Assembly: GCA_012295275.1 (NCBI GenBank)
Contig: CM022677.1
Coordinates: 4,830,156 to 4,894,155, forward strand
From: Chrysomallon squamiferum
Taxonomy: Eukaryota > Mollusca > Gastropoda > Neomphalida > Peltospiridae
Direction of reading: 5' to 3'
DNA: 64,000 bases
Shown here: piece by piece, positions 48,137 through 57,152 of the stretch
How positions within the stretch are numbered: the first letter of the stretch is position 1
Layout of the letters: every line of letters starts with the position of its first letter
Program-made: the position numbers and the translations under genes
Notes under the pieces: model-generated
What the model was told of the DNA's origin: nothing
The model's input: the letters and a program-made list of their open reading frames with translations, nothing else
Database searches by the model: none

Positions 48137-48453
48137 GTCAAAAATTAAAAGATTTAATCTTTATAAATTTTATTCTCGATTCTATTTCTTATTATTTATT
48201 TTTAAATTTCTTTTTTATTTATATATTTTTTCATTATTATTATTATTATACGTTAAATATAAATATAAAATGAAAAATAAAAATAAAACTAATGGCCCGG
48301 TTAGATATTATACAACGCTACATTTGCCAAGTGAAAACACGTGGTTTTCAGCTTCCTGTCATTTTGGAAAACAAAACTCAACCTACCTTGTTCGTCCGCT
48401 AAATAAATCAGTAGCGAAGTGAAAGACAACACTAAGGCAAAGACAATTTTCAT
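42275..48453 (-). CDS. EGFR-like receptor: signal peptide, furin-like Cys-rich repeats, one TM helix
   Basis: Six exons with GT/AG borders and matching phases: 48387-48453, 45916-46088, 45605-45746, 44691-44863, 44384-44526, 42275-42425 (283 codons, ending in phase 0). Exon 1 is a signal peptide, MKIVFALVLSFTSLLIYLA. Exon 2 has CDGRCYG modules, with DGRCYGKLPNQCCHPEC present twice, then CAGGCNGAKNTDCL. Exon 3 has CRHFLNEGACVPYCP and LCVRKCPG. Exon 4 has GACVRSCPEGK and QCDGSCKGP. Exon 5 has TDCISCRNVTF and VCLSECPDLYYPDK. Exon 6 has the helix MILTNIGVVAGVLCLIGCVV and YLWQNRTMAQR. These are EGF-receptor furin-like repeats, but receptor L domains are absent and no kinase is found downstream. 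Read-through of the last donor would end the protein at a stop at 42254. It could be a kinase-less receptor or a truncated duplicate. Confidence 0.85.
42466..42805. repeat. AAT triplet microsatellite block
   Basis: Interrupted AAT/AAC runs with several copies of TAATACTAACAAAAAGAAAA-type sequence, in the last visible intron of the EGFR-like gene and directly before the LINE remnant. Confidence 0.9.
42815..44262 (+). pseudogene. internally deleted LINE: zinc-knuckle ORF1 fused to RT pieces
   Basis: Lies in the intron of the EGFR-like gene in opposite orientation. 42815-43180 encodes an ORF1/gag-like region with VVSFLHLPAYIEDEEIEEKL and GTKIADGTRYVRVKFSPEI. After a TAG, 43181-43420 has two CCHC knuckles, CYNCMADNHLLKDC and CHNCKQKGHFARNC. 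Next comes a 54-bp array (43441-43885). RT sequence then appears without an endonuclease: GLDGVTVEFLK near 44005 and SRSMKKGVISLFYKKK near 44080 (RT fingers), and NWKNKLDKMFNLINLWSQ plus RKLTLHGKAEVW from 44165 (RT thumb). The RT catalytic core is missing, so large deletions joined ORF1, fingers and thumb. Clade not assigned. Confidence 0.72.
43441..43890. repeat. 54-bp in-frame repeat in LINE ORF1
   Basis: Seven to eight copies of a 54-bp (18-codon) unit encoding DGMEYTTDNVKSKEKKES, directly after the second zinc knuckle. Two copies are altered by A-tract expansion and partial deletion (43690-43740 and 43795-43835), which shifts the frame. The first five copies are almost identical. Confidence 0.93.
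44867..45060. repeat. (AAAT)n-type low-complexity tract in an intron
   Basis: Degenerate AAAT/TAAAT runs between exons 3 and 4 of the EGFR-like gene, ending close to the splice acceptor of exon 4. Confidence 0.85.
45955..46056. repeat. 51-bp coding duplication in exon 2 of the EGFR-like gene
   Basis: Two adjacent 51-bp copies (45955-46005, 46006-46056) differ at only two or three bases. They duplicate 17 codons with four cysteines, an even number that could form an extra disulphide module without upsetting the pairing. The exon borders are untouched. Confidence 0.92.
46089..48386. other. intron 1 of the EGFR-like gene
   Basis: Holds AAT triplets at 46110-46205, a 75-bp tandem repeat at about 46779-47115 with units containing AACCCAAACAAGACCTCACA and ACCACTAATTACATTATACT (about four copies, one shortened), a pyrimidine (CT)n stretch at 47398-47480, a (GT)n tract at 47753-47793 and AT-rich filler. 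No coding exon recognised inside. Confidence 0.7.
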
Positions 48454-48629
48454 GGTGTAAATCAAGCTTACATACACAATTTTGAATTACTATAGTTGTT
48501 AAAGTGTCCCCGGTGCGCGCCCTTTCACTAATAGTCTCGCCGGAACTTCGCTATACTTCGGGATGCTGTGGCCGTGACGTCATGCTGATTTTCTAACTGA
48601 TTAATTATTATTATTTCAATGAATTATAA

Positions 48630-48925
48630 CAGGGGTGCCCCTACTTTTTAAATGACCAAGTCGAAATGATCTACCAACAGTAAAAACAGTAAAAACGCAA
48701 AACATTTATCTATTTATTTTATTTATTTATACTAAGTATACTTATATTTACAAGATATGTTGTTGTAATTGCATAACAGCGTGAACCTGTATGGCACAAT
48801 ACAAGTCTGTACATGTTTGGCCTTCACCTTACTCTGATAACTTGAACTTGAACTTGCAGAATGGATGATACGTTTTTTTTTAGTGTCATGCGATCTACCC
48901 ACACTGTCTATGCGATCTCGTAATA
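48630..48925 (+). mobile_element. hAT (Charlie-like) non-autonomous fragment
   Basis: Starts CAGGGGTGCCCCTACTTTTT, a standard hAT terminus, then ATGACCAAGTCGAAATGATC and TACCAAC. Near the other side TGCGATCTACCCACACTG echoes the same GATCTACC motif typical of these elements. No transposase. The right inverted terminus is not intact. It lies just upstream of the EGFR-like first exon. Confidence 0.58.
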
Positions 48926-49714
48926 AACGTTTTGCTATATTTATTTATTATTTATTCATTTATTCATTAATTCATGAAAGGTCAGTCAGGTACGCACACA
49001 GACACGTTTCATAAACACAAATACACACTGAACTGAACGTTACTTACACTATGGTCGTGCATTTGAGGAGACATTCATACAAAATTTAATATAAGTATGA
49101 CAAGATGGTGGATTTACAATAATGTACATAATAAAAATATATATACAGTATATCAGTATATCAGCCAGCGGATTTGAAATTACGGTTCATGATTAGATTA
49201 CAGAAAATAGAACGTTTTTAAAGAACACCAGCTTTTTTAAGAGTTAAATAATTCATAAAATTTATAAACACTTGGTTTAGATTGACAGAAAAACGGTTCC
49301 TTTGATTCTTTAAAAGAAACAGACATGTGTAAATATGTAATGAAACTCATAGTTATCACACATATTTTATTTTCTAAAAGTGTGATTTTCCATCTTCCCG
49401 TATCAATAGGAAGATTATGATTTGAAAGTTTAAACAGCGAGTAGCAGTATTTTTACTCTGTAAGGTTGAAATATGTCTGGAATGTGAGATTATTTTTAAA
49501 TTGTTTATAATTTGAAACTTTGTACCAATACAATGACAGAGAGCAACACACGATTGTAGATGTCTGTCTGTCGTGAAATGCTGGCAGATAATCACACTTT
49601 TCTATCAAAACTATTTTTCTGTTCTGTACAATCAAACATACCGAATCATTATCATCCAACTTGTTGCTTGATATCTTTCTATTACCTAGTTTGTGAATTC
49701 AAAATAACTAAAAT

Positions 49715-49767
<53 letters not shown>

Positions 49768-50794
49768 AATAAATAAATAAATAAAACTGTTATTCTTATT
49801 GGTATTGTTGATATCACAGTCAAAAACATCAAAGAGGAAAAGACAGCTATCTAGATACACATAGTTTTAGAATTCTAAAATTAATCCTTATTCGCTGCTG
49901 TTTCGATGTTTATGACAACTGCTCGAGTTTAACTCAGGAATGGTGACTGAAAAAGTGAGCGGTTTCTTATTACCAGAACATTTATCAAGAAAGGTTTCAG
50001 TTTTTTTATATATATAAATAAGGGACATATTAAGATTTAGTGTTTCTTTTCAATATTTAAGGAAAAAAACTGAGTTTATGTCAAGAACAGCAACTCTGAT
50101 ATGAACTTAAAATAAGCATTTTTAAAAATGACCACCGAAATGTCAAAGTTCTAACAACATAGCGTTTACATTTCATATTTAGACTTTATATATATATTAC
50201 TGTACAGTTCATATTAAAAAAAGTAAATAATAAAAATATATATATTATTATTATTATTTGTTTTGTTTGTTTTTTAAGTACGGGAAATTTTTCTGAGGAA
50301 AGCATACAACAGACTGAGTATAAAGATAATCAGTTAGAAATAAATAATGAAGACAAATCTGAATTTCTTATTTAATAGACGCTCACCTAACAAATAAATG
50401 AATATTTTACTTCTCTCCAAGTTTTACAAAAGGCAGTTTTTTAACATTAATAGTAAGTGAAATACAAATAAATACTAAAACATTATTTGAAATTAAATTC
50501 TTTATTCTTGATTATATATACATATACATATAAACCCATAGGAAGGAATACGATCAATCTTTTTATTAAATATCAGTAAATGATCCAGTCCCATAATGCA
50601 CTGCTGCTGTTCACAAACAGCTGATTGTCATGTCGAGGAATTATTTAGTGGAGGTCATCACAAGGTTTATTAAACGTCTGTATGTTAAGTACTAAATTAA
50701 TAATCAATCACAAAATTTCAAGAATATAAATCAAAATATACATTCTGACAAACTGAGATCCACACACATTTCTGTAAACTAACACAGAATGCAT
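48926..50794. other. AT-rich DNA, no gene seen
   Basis: AAT/AAAT runs at 49720-49790 and TA-rich tracts. Minus-strand open frames at 49374-49659 have no motif. The last few hundred bases are probably the 3' untranslated region of the Ras gene. Confidence 0.45.
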
Positions 50795-51337
50795 TTACAA
50801 CACTATACATTTTTTCTTCGCTTTTTTGTCTTTATATTTTCTGATTTCTCGAACTAAAGTGCAGAAGGCGTCGTCTACGCCCAGCCTCGTTCTGGCTGAC
50901 GTTTCGACGTAGGGGACACCGTAGCTCTCTGCCATCTGGTTTGCTTGCTCTACGTTCACCGCACGTGCAGGCAAGTCAACCTTGTTTCCCACCAGAACGA
51001 TCGGCACTTCATGAGCATCTGCAATTGTTTTGATCCTTTCCATGTAGTAACTAACATCCTCAAAGGAGCTCACGTTGTTCACATCAAACACACAGAGAAA
51101 ACCTTCGCCTGTTCTCATGCACAGGTCTCTTATTTCACCGAACCGCTTTTCACCAGCTGTGTCCACTAGATCTAGAAGATATGCTTCCTCGTCTATGAAA
51201 ACCTGTTTTCTGCACGAATCCTCAATTGTAGGATCATACTCTTTAATAAAGTACCTTTGAAGGAATTGAATGGTCAAGGCAGTTTTACCGACACCAGCAG
51301 CTCCAACAACAACCAGCCTCAAACAACATTCAGCCAT
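50795..51337 (-). CDS. intronless Ras-family GTPase with Ala12 and Glu61 equivalents
   Basis: A complete 180-codon frame without introns. Ras proteins are membrane-bound GTP switches driving MAPK and related signalling. G1 reads GAAGVGKT (canonical Ras GAGGVGKS), putting Ala at the position equivalent to Ras Gly12. Switch [13 protein letters not shown] keeps the effector loop and the Thr35 equivalent. G3 reads [13 protein letters not shown], so the catalytic Gln61 equivalent is Glu. [11 protein letters not shown], the NKVD base-binding motif and ETSAR follow. The C-terminus is polybasic and ends CIVL, a CAAX box whose Leu favours geranylgeranylation. Positions 12 and 61 are those whose change blocks GTP hydrolysis in other Ras proteins. 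No stops or shifts. The missing introns suggest a retrocopy. Whether it belongs to Ras proper, R-Ras or Rap is uncertain; the effector loop and [11 protein letters not shown] favour Ras. Confidence 0.93.
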   Translation of the reverse strand: MAECCLRLVVVGAAGVGKTALTIQFLQRYFIKEYDPTIEDSCRKQVFIDEEAYLLDLVDTAGEKRFGEIRDLCMRTGEGFLCVFDVNNVSSFEDVSYYMERIKTIADAHEVPIVLVGNKVDLPARAVNVEQANQMAESYGVPYVETSARTRLGVDDAFCTLVREIRKYKDKKAKKKCIVL

Positions 51338-52169
51338 TTCACCTCAGGTTTTGTAGTCATGTAACCACCAAAATAAACTTTTTAGTTTTTAAGTTTTCGA
51401 CAAACCGTACTGCTCTTTCACTAAAACTAAAGCGATTCTGTTATTGCTGCATATAAAACGCGCCAGATGCTGTTACGTCATTTCAGAAAAAATAACAAAC
51501 ACTAATGTGGAACAAGTTAGTACACTGAATTTAGCGATAACGAAACGCACCCATCTCTAACAACAAAACAACAATAATGCTAAATATTAATCGTTAAAAT
51601 AATATTTCGAATTACTTCAGGAAAATTAGGATTATATTTTTCAATATTAGTTGGGGGTATTCGTAATGGACACATGGTAAAAGTGAACGATTTATTCTCT
51701 TCACTCGAATTAATTTTTCGTCTTTTACCTTGATAAGTATTTTTATTTATATTTATTTATTTATTGTTGTTATTTTAACAAAATAAATAAATAAATAAAT
51801 AAATTTGATAAATTAAATATGTTTTGATTATTAAATGCCCATAAGTTAGTAAAACTGGGAATTAATATTTTTGCTTTACTATCAAAAGCACGACTTATGC
51901 CATTAAACTGAAAGCCACTGATCATTTATCATTCATTCTAAATTTTTCTACGTATACTGTTCTGGAAATATCAACATAATATGTGATGTAGAAAAAAGAA
52001 AGAAAAAGAAATATATAAACTGTGTATAAGTAAGACTGTATTAAAATAAGCGGAAGGCATTAAAATTTCATTTATGTTTTTATTATTTATTTTTGTATTT
52101 TGTATTCTTGTTGTAAACAGTGTCTTGTCATTCGAACTGTAAAGTGTCATTTCTATTATTATTATTACT
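51338..52169. other. Ras 5' flank and AT-rich DNA
   Basis: The first 150 bp upstream of the Ras start is less AT-rich and may hold promoter or 5' UTR. The rest is AT-rich with a TAAA tract near 51780. No other gene. Confidence 0.4.
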
Positions 52170-52405
52170 ATTGCTATTTGTTTTCTTCTCTTATTTGTGC
52201 ACTGTTTAAAATGAAATTGACATCGGTAGCAAGTACCGTGACCCAGTTTTCAAACTGTCGTCTGAGCGTTGCCATGAAAACCGATTTCGGCTGTGCTCGG
52301 ATGGGCTCGGCTCGTCTCGGCGAACGAGAGAAAAGGAAATGACGTTGGGTTGATCCTTCCAGTGGTCCCACGCTTCGGTCGACGATAAACCCGCGTGCAT
52401 GTCCT
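52170..52405. other. GC-rich block, possible transposon end or CpG patch
   Basis: Abrupt rise in GC, with GGGCTCGGCTCGTCTCGGCG near 52303-52322. Minus-strand frames of about 65 codons cross it but show no domain. Clustered CGAGCC motifs resemble termini of some hAT elements, but I see no inverted partner. Confidence 0.3.
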
Positions 52406-52409
52406 TTGT

Positions 52410-52478
<69 letters not shown>

Positions 52479-52664
52479 TCCAATAAATTAGTCAAAGCTA
52501 ACTAGAGTCAGCTAATTACTAATTAAATTTGAGTAAAGACATTTCTATAAGAATTAACAATATAAACTACTACTCATTAATATATGGAATTGACTCTATA
52601 TTTCTAATTTAACTTTTTTTATAACCGATGTTGCAATTAACAGATGACATTTCAATGACAAATT

Positions 52665-52711
<47 letters not shown>

Positions 52712-52816
52712 GAAATAAAGAAACAAATAAAAGTGAAGAAAATAATTTGTAATAGAATATAAAAATAAATATATCAGATTTCTCTTCAGTATAATGGCTA
52801 TTGAAATTGTAATTAA

Positions 52817-52877
<61 letters not shown>

Positions 52878-53019
52878 TCCAATAAATTAGTCAAAGCTAA
52901 CTAGAGTCAGCTAATTACTAATTCAGGCTAATTAAGTCGTAAGGTTTCTTTGATTTGGCAGGTGAGCTGTAACTGAAATGAATGAAACAGTATGTAGCAA
53001 ACATGTTATATTCTATAAG
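52406..53019. repeat. TTA microsatellites flanked by a ~50-bp direct repeat
   Basis: Two TTA tracts (52440-52475 and 52820-52873), each followed by the same ~50-bp sequence beginning AATTCCAATAAATTAGTCAA (52476 and 52874), with an AAT tract between. The second copy continues past the repeat. It looks like a local duplication templated by the microsatellite. Confidence 0.8.
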
Positions 53020-53735
53020 ATGAAGTTCACTCATTCAGAGTGTGGTCATCCAAAACTTGCCTTCGAAAACTCTGTGTATGTCCGACAGAAGGAACTCAGA
53101 GGTGGATAGATTTCTTACGAGTGTGAAGGAAGAAGACAACACGTCTGTACAGCTAAACTGTACTGTGACTGGATGCTTCTTTCATTTGAGGCAATGCATC
53201 TGGCGCCAAATTCAACTCATTAGTCTGGCAGTTCGTTACAATACTGACGAAGAGTTTGATTTACCGATCAGTCAGATAGCTGCAATTGCATCGTTCTACT
53301 GGATGAAGTAAGGCAGCTTTTGAAGCACTATCAGATACTGGAGCACTTTGAGGACAACTTCATCTATTGCCAGTAAGGCAGAGCTGGTCGCAGACATGAT
53401 TCGCGTTACAATGTTGGCACGTGGAACAAGCATCAGAGGATGGAAAATAATTTGGTGTGGACTAACAACTTCATGGAAGGGTGGCTTCCAGTCAAATATT
53501 GGTCCTACATCTGAATTTCTGGAAGTGTATAGACACTGTAAAGCAGTAATGAACTGGAAATAAACCAGATGATTGGCGGGGAAGAACCTCAACCACTTCA
53601 TCGAAAATACCAAGAAGCTTCACTGCGTTTTTTAAGACTGGTCAGACAGCGTGAAAACCGACAAGTCCTGGACTACTTGAGTGGACCACAACACGAGATC
53701 AAGACGTGCCTTGGTATACATGGTTACAGTTGAAC
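53020..53735 (+). pseudogene. MULE copy A: FLYWCH finger joined to C-terminal part
   Basis: The N-terminal piece has SVYVRQKELRGG, a TAG, then ISYECEGRRQHVCTAKL, a FLYWCH-type zinc finger as found in Mutator-like transposases. The sequence then jumps within a few bases to VTGCFFHLRQCIWRQIQLIS and AVRYNTDEEFDLPISQIAAI, which lies after the catalytic core in this family, so the core has been deleted. Later pieces, ALSDTGALEDNFIYCQ, VWTNNFMEGW and PQPLHRKYQEASLRFLRLVR, follow in several frames. At least four frame breaks exist. Confidence 0.68.
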
Positions 53736-54131
53736 CTGGACTTCTGATAACTGTAGGCTCTAAGCCAATCAGACGATCGGTATAATAAACTGATTGCACT
53801 GCTATTAATCCGGTGTCTGCAATAATAAATACTGTAACATTCTTTTCCTATTTATTATGAAGGTCGTACAACGTTGACAGTATAACTGACACAGTTATTA
53901 CGACATTTTGTCAACATACTGAATAAAACAAACGATTGACGAAGTATGCTGTAATAAATTTAAAAATTCTCCATTTGTAGTGAAACTGATGTATCTTGTC
54001 AGTTCTGGACCGAGCATTTCTGAATGTTTGTCAGTAACATAATTAATAACACTTGATCACAGATGTTTATAAAATGCTTCTGGGGGAATATCTAAATTTT
54101 TCTTCTTTTTTTTTCATTCGCTTGTTGACTG

Positions 54132-55480
54132 TTGTCCATAAATATAATTATAGCAGCTGTTGACAATTATATTCAGAGCACAACCATCTTCCAAATGACC
54201 CGAATGTTGTTCGGTTTGTCAGCATACTACGGAAGCGAGAAAGAGAAGAAGCAGCACCAATACAGCAAATATACAACGATGAGGTTGCAAATCAAGCACC
54301 AGAAACGTTTCCTTATTTGCCTTGTTTCCCAGTATGAGCAGTGCACAGAGAGACGAGTTCTGGTACCCACCCTACCACAGACTAGAGCTGATGTCAGCAT
54401 AGAAGAACCAAGGACAAAGACAAATGATGGAAGACGCTACCTTTTATTTAGCGATGGAAATGAAAATGACATGCTTGTGTTTTTAACAGATGAGCAAATC
54501 GTAGCTCTACAGGCTGCAGAATCCATTTTTATGGACGGAACTTTCTTTTCTTGTCCAGCATTGTGGACCCAATTATATATCATCCACGCGATGGACGGAA
54601 CTTTCTCTTCTTGTCCAGCATTGTGGACACAATTATATATCATCCACGCGATGGACGGAACTTTCTCTTCTTGTCCAGCATTGTGGACACAATTATATAT
54701 CATCCACGCGATGGACGGAACTTTCTCTTCTTGTCCAGCATTGTGGACACAATTATATATCATCCACGCGATGGACGGAACTTTCTCTTCTTGTCCAGCA
54801 TTGTGGACACAATTATATATCATCCACGCGATGGACGGAACTTTCTCTTCTTGTCCAGCATTGTGGACACAATTATATATCATCCATGCGATGGACGGAA
54901 CCACTATGTATCCCGTTGTGTTTGCTCTTCTTCCCGACAAACAGAGAATAACATACAGTAGACTTTTCATTTTATTGAAGAATCGATTTCTTTCTCCAGC
55001 TGAAGTTCTGAATTTCCACAAGTTGAGGTAAAAGGATGCTTTTTTCACTTCACACAGGCCATTTGGAGGAACACCCGAGATCTAGGTCTTGCTTTCTGTA
55101 TAAAGATGAACCAGATGTACAGACATGGATTCGGAGGGCTGCTGGACTACCACTTCTGCCAATGGATTCGTGCTTTGAAGCCACGGAAAAGGGACCTGGT
55201 GTTCTACAGACGAAGACATTTGATGACTCTGTGGTTTCTACATGGGTAGACGATGACGCCAGATTTCCTTTGATTTTGTGCAACCATGAAATGGAAACAT
55301 TTTGTGGAGACATCAGAACGTGCTAAATTGAGACAGATAAACTTTGGATCTGCCTCACCACGAAGAAAGAGAGTTTATAAACAGACAGGAAATAGACTGA
55401 AGGCACAGCTAACACTTGGCCAGAAATCACCCATTGAGTTTTTTGATGCCGTTGGACATCTGTTACAATTGGAATAAAAA
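54132..55480 (+). pseudogene. MULE copy B: transposase core with a 60-bp repeat
   Basis: From 54282 the frame reads RLQIKHQKRF, then LLFSDGNENDMLVFLTDEQI, LQAAESIFMDGTFFSCPALW and TQLYIIHA. IFMDGTF is the first catalytic Asp block of MULE transposases. The MDGTF...IIHA segment is repeated in frame. The core resumes with TMYPVVFALLPDKQRITYSR. After a stop at 55029-55031 other frames give GCFFHFTQAIWRNTRDLGLA, and at 55286-55477 AKLRQINFGSASPRRKRVYK and a natural stop. Copy B carries the core that copy A lacks but no recognisable FLYWCH finger. Confidence 0.75.
54531..54890. repeat. 60-bp in-frame repeat of the MULE catalytic segment, six copies
   Basis: Copies start at 54531, 54591, 54651, 54711, 54771 and 54831, with a seventh start at 54891 that continues as unique sequence. 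Each is exactly 60 bp (20 codons) beginning ATGGACGGAACTTTCTCTTC. They are almost identical; the first differs slightly, so the expansion is very recent compared with the decay of the element. Each copy repeats the catalytic Asp. Confidence 0.95.
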
Positions 55481-55678
55481 TGCGTTCTGTTTTTAGCTGT
55501 ATCAGTCTATGCTATTATTTACTTATGTATTATTCAAGGTAAAGGGCAGGTCATTAGTAATGCGCTCAGTCGTGTTTTGTGTTGTTTTAATGCGTCTGTT
55601 TTTGGGAGGACACCGCTGGCACTGCGCTTTGGGGCATTGCGACATACAAGGAATGGACTACGAAGGGGATATCTACAT

Positions 55679-56005
55679 TTAATTACATACAGACAAATCA
55701 AGCTCAGTCTCCACGTTAATCCAACACACGAATAATAATATAGACTCATGTATGCTATCGATAAACGCCTGTTCAATAATTTTGTGCTCACTGTTACTGG
55801 TCATGTTCCATGCTAACACACCTCCCCCGGTATTGCACATTGTTGTTGTTTTTCTTTCATCACTTTTATCAACTCCTTTCTCTGTGAATTTATTTCGGCG
55901 TGGGGCGAGAACTGTGATTTCTTGCTTTACGCTTGCCGACTTGAAAGCGTCAAACTTCGCTCGAGGATCGTTGTGATCAGAATTGATAGTAGTAACATTT
56001 TCTTT
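55679..56005 (-). CDS. open coding-like frame with a TGGG motif, unidentified
   Basis: A minus-strand frame runs 108 codons from just after a TAG (56006-56008) to a TAA (55679-55681). It lacks an ATG near its start. It reads NDPRAKFDAFKSASVKQEIT, APRRNKFTEKGVDKSDERKT, then MCNTGGGVLAWNMTSNSEHK and IIEQAFIDSIHES. A basic stretch followed by TGGG recalls the end of Myb/SANT-like domains carried by Harbinger transposons, but the match is loose. Composition is coding-like and GC is higher than around it. The sequence just upstream also looks coding but is separated by the TAG. It could be a transposon fragment or a broken exon. Confidence 0.35.
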   Translation of the reverse strand, partial: KENVTTINSDHNDPRAKFDAFKSASVKQEITVLAPRRNKFTEKGVDKSDERKTTTMCNTGGGVLAWNMTSNSEHKIIEQAFIDSIHESILLFVCWINVETELDLSVCN

Positions 56006-56074
56006 CTACATTTTGGAGGTTGCTTCGAGAAATTCGAGGAAAACCTCATCCGTCGTATCTGCCGCCTCTGTCAC

Positions 56075-56205
56075 CTCCCTGTCACCTCTCTGTCACCTCC
56101 CTGTCACCTCTCTGTCACCTCTCTGTCACCTCTCTTCAATCTCTCTCTCACACCTCTTTCTGTGTGTGTGTGCGCGTGTTTGTGTGTGTGTGTGTGTGTG
56201 TTATT
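56075..56205. repeat. CTGTCACCTCTC 12-bp repeat and (GT)n
   Basis: Six to eight copies of CTGTCACCTCTC or CTGTCACCTCCC followed by pyrimidine-rich sequence and a (GT)n tract to about 56200. Confidence 0.9.
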
Positions 56206-56817
56206 GAAATAAAGTTAGTACATCTTATTGTGAAAGATTATTACTTAAATAATAAACATATTCGAATCACGGACTTCAGTTTTCCGGATTTCGGGAAATG
56301 CGGACTAAATCTGGAACACATCAGAATTTTTGAACTTACACCATTTCCCGCTTGAAAGCTTTCAGCCAGCTACTGTCAAATCCCACCATACGATCACCAC
56401 TGTTCTCTCTCCATCTACCTTATATCCACGACAGTTTAAATTTTATAATTCCGCTTATAATCATCCGAACCTAGCCTTTGGGTTATTTCACTTGTTATTA
56501 AAAACCTTTTTTTTCTTTTTTTTTTCTTTTTTTTTAAACTTCAAAATATAATTTTATTAAGTTTTATTCTGAATTTAATAAGATTTAAGAACATTATATT
56601 TCTGAAATGAAGGAAGTTTTTTCAAAAGGTAAATAAAATAAAATGAAAAAAATAAAAAATGAAAGAAAGACAAAGACACAAAAATATAATAGTACTTGCA
56701 TTTTTATATTTATTAAACCAAACAAGTATAAACAGACTGATTTGTATTTATGTGCATAATAATTATATTAATATATAAACATGAATATATTTTGTAAATG
56801 CAGTGAAATGTTTCATC

Positions 56818-56873
<56 letters not shown>

Positions 56874-57059
56874 AATAAATAAATAAAAAATAAATAAATA
56901 AATATAAAACTATGTAGTGAAAGTTTTCAAATCTGGCAAAACTTGAATTCTATAAAAATCGAAAAATTCATACATTAGTTTAAAATGTAAACTTGATGCA
57001 CCTAGCCAAACTTGTATAACACTGTCTAGATCAGTTAGCAGTCTATACAGGAATTAACA

Positions 57060-57096
<37 letters not shown>

Positions 57097-57152
57097 TTGA
57101 TACTTTGTTTTCTTCAATAAAATAACTTTGCAATAATGATTTTAATTTTCAG
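56206..57152. other. AT-rich DNA, no gene seen
   Basis: T tracts at 56500-56535, AAT/AAAT microsatellite at 56822-56900 and TTA at 57060-57095 just before the first recognised exon of the next gene. Confidence 0.5.

Noticed and set aside
48630-48925. A regulatory element upstream of the EGFR-like gene
   Set aside because: The sequence is a recognisable hAT terminus and internal motif, so it is better explained as a transposon fragment.
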